From NCBI GenBank assembly GCA_025965495.1, contig JAOPWW010000312.1:1-12212 (forward strand): a stretch of DNA of 12,212 nucleotides, given 5' to 3'. Source of the stretch: Frankiales bacterium (GTDB lineage: Bacteria > Actinomycetota > Actinomycetes > Mycobacteriales > SCTD01). Shown piece after piece: positions 11,931 to 12,212 of this stretch. A model generated the notes under the pieces. That model did not search any database and had not been told where the DNA came from. It was given only the letters and a program-made list of their open reading frames with translations. How positions within the stretch are numbered: the first letter of the stretch is position 1; every line of letters starts with the position of its first letter. The position numbers were made by a program, and so were the translations under genes.

Positions 11931-11965
11931 CGTCGCCGCGTGCGCCTGTCGACGTCGCCGCGTGC
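11931..11965. repeat. 13-bp exact direct repeat, 22-bp period, upstream of the 61-residue gene
   Basis: CGTCGCCGCGTGC occurs at 11931-11943 and 11953-11965. The 22-bp period is about two helical turns, and the second copy ends 6 bases before the proposed -10. It may be a regulator site. The rest of the 257-bp gap between the divergent genes (11727-11983) is GC-rich with nothing else I can support. Confidence 0.4.
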
Positions 11966-11971
11966 TGACCC

Positions 11972-11977
11972 TACGGT
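11972..11977 (+). promoter_or_regulatory. Leaderless-type -10 element before the 61-residue gene
   Basis: TACGGT ends 6 bases before the ATG at 11984, the same spacing as the TAGCCT at 6472. A weak -35 (GTCGAC, 11948-11953) lies 18 bases upstream. No ribosome-binding site precedes the ATG at normal distance. Confidence 0.45.
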
Positions 11978-11983
11978 CGAGGC

Positions 11984-12169
11984 ATGAGCGGGAACCCCGG
12001 AGCGAACGTGTCGATCGACGTGACGCCGGACGAGGCGACCCTGATCATCGCTGCGCTGCGCCAGTTCGAACCCTTCTGGCCGTCCGACATGGACGCGCTG
12101 ACCCATGCGGAGCTGCTCGCGGGCATCCGCAGTGCGGTCGACGGCGTCACGGCACGCCTGTCGTCCTGA
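11984..12169 (+). CDS. Small protein of unknown function (61 residues)
   Basis: A 61-residue acidic protein, not recognised. A short polar start (SGNPGANVSIDVTPDE) leads into a helix (ATLIIAALRQFEPFW), a turn (PSDMDALTHAE) and a second helix (LLAGIRSAVDGVTARL). The two-helix layout, with the aromatic FEPFW at the joint, suggests a compact helical hairpin that may dimerise or bind a partner. No metal motif, signal peptide or membrane segment. The codon pattern is strongly G/C-ended, supporting a real gene. ATG at 11984 fits leaderless initiation behind TACGGT. It diverges from the FMN-barrel gene. The 43 bases after its stop hold only a weak GCGA/TCGC stem. Confidence 0.65.
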   Translation: MSGNPGANVSIDVTPDEATLIIAALRQFEPFWPSDMDALTHAELLAGIRSAVDGVTARLSS

Positions 12170-12212
12170 CCGGGCTGCAGAGGCAGCGATCGGTCGCCTG
12201 CTGCGACGAGCC

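Noticed and set aside
12174..12205. Possible terminator after the 61-residue gene
   Set aside because: Only a 4-bp GCGA/TCGC stem forms cleanly; the outer bases do not pair well and there is no T-run.

Overview
The window looks like chromosomal DNA of a very high-GC actinomycete. Third codon positions are almost all G or C, GTG starts are common, and several genes appear to begin right at the transcription start. There is also a maleylpyruvate-isomerase-family (mycothiol-dependent type) protein and a CGNR zinc-finger regulator. The genus cannot be fixed from this sequence. I see no rRNA, tRNA, CRISPR array, transposase, integrase or attachment site. The only sign of gene decay is one frame cut by a single stop codon (9325-10215).

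Layout. (1) 1-1891, plus: acetoacetyl-CoA synthetase, cut by the left edge. (2) 3916-1881, minus: a likely three-gene unit of DMT/EamA transporter, alpha/beta hydrolase and a previously unlisted 53-residue ORF whose end overlaps the synthetase end. (3) 3991-4530, plus: CGNR-type regulator, divergent from the transporter across a 74-bp promoter region. (4) 4531-4829: a leader region with an operator-like inverted repeat, a 25-codon reading frame ending Cys-Arg-stop, and competing hairpins. (5) 4830-5957, plus: cysteine dioxygenase, rhodanese-like protein and a tiny RanBP2-type zinc-finger protein, tightly packed; the first two point to thiol/sulfur oxidation. (6) 6053-6825, plus: a PAAR-like (DUF4280) spike-tip protein without any visible secretion-system genes, then a 113-residue protein of unknown family. 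(7) 6836-7642, minus: class I SAM methyltransferase, divergent from (8) 7827-8456, plus: a maleylpyruvate-isomerase/DinB-fold protein. (9) 8486-9206: two small monooxygenase-fold (ABM) proteins, divergent from each other. (10) 9325-10215, minus: a membrane-anchored protein frame split by a TAA. (11) 10305-11726, minus: an SDR-fold protein lacking the catalytic Tyr and Lys, preceded by an FMN split-barrel (pyridoxamine-phosphate-oxidase-like) protein. (12) 11984-12169, plus: a 61-residue protein behind a leaderless-type promoter with a 13-bp direct repeat.

Most genes are housekeeping or accessory oxidoreductases and small-molecule enzymes. No coherent large system (secretion machine, biosynthetic cluster, defence island) is visible. 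The points most worth following are the sulfur operon with its possible cysteine-sensing leader, the orphan PAAR-like gene, the stop-interrupted frame, the SDR without its catalytic pair, and the overlooked 53-residue ORF.
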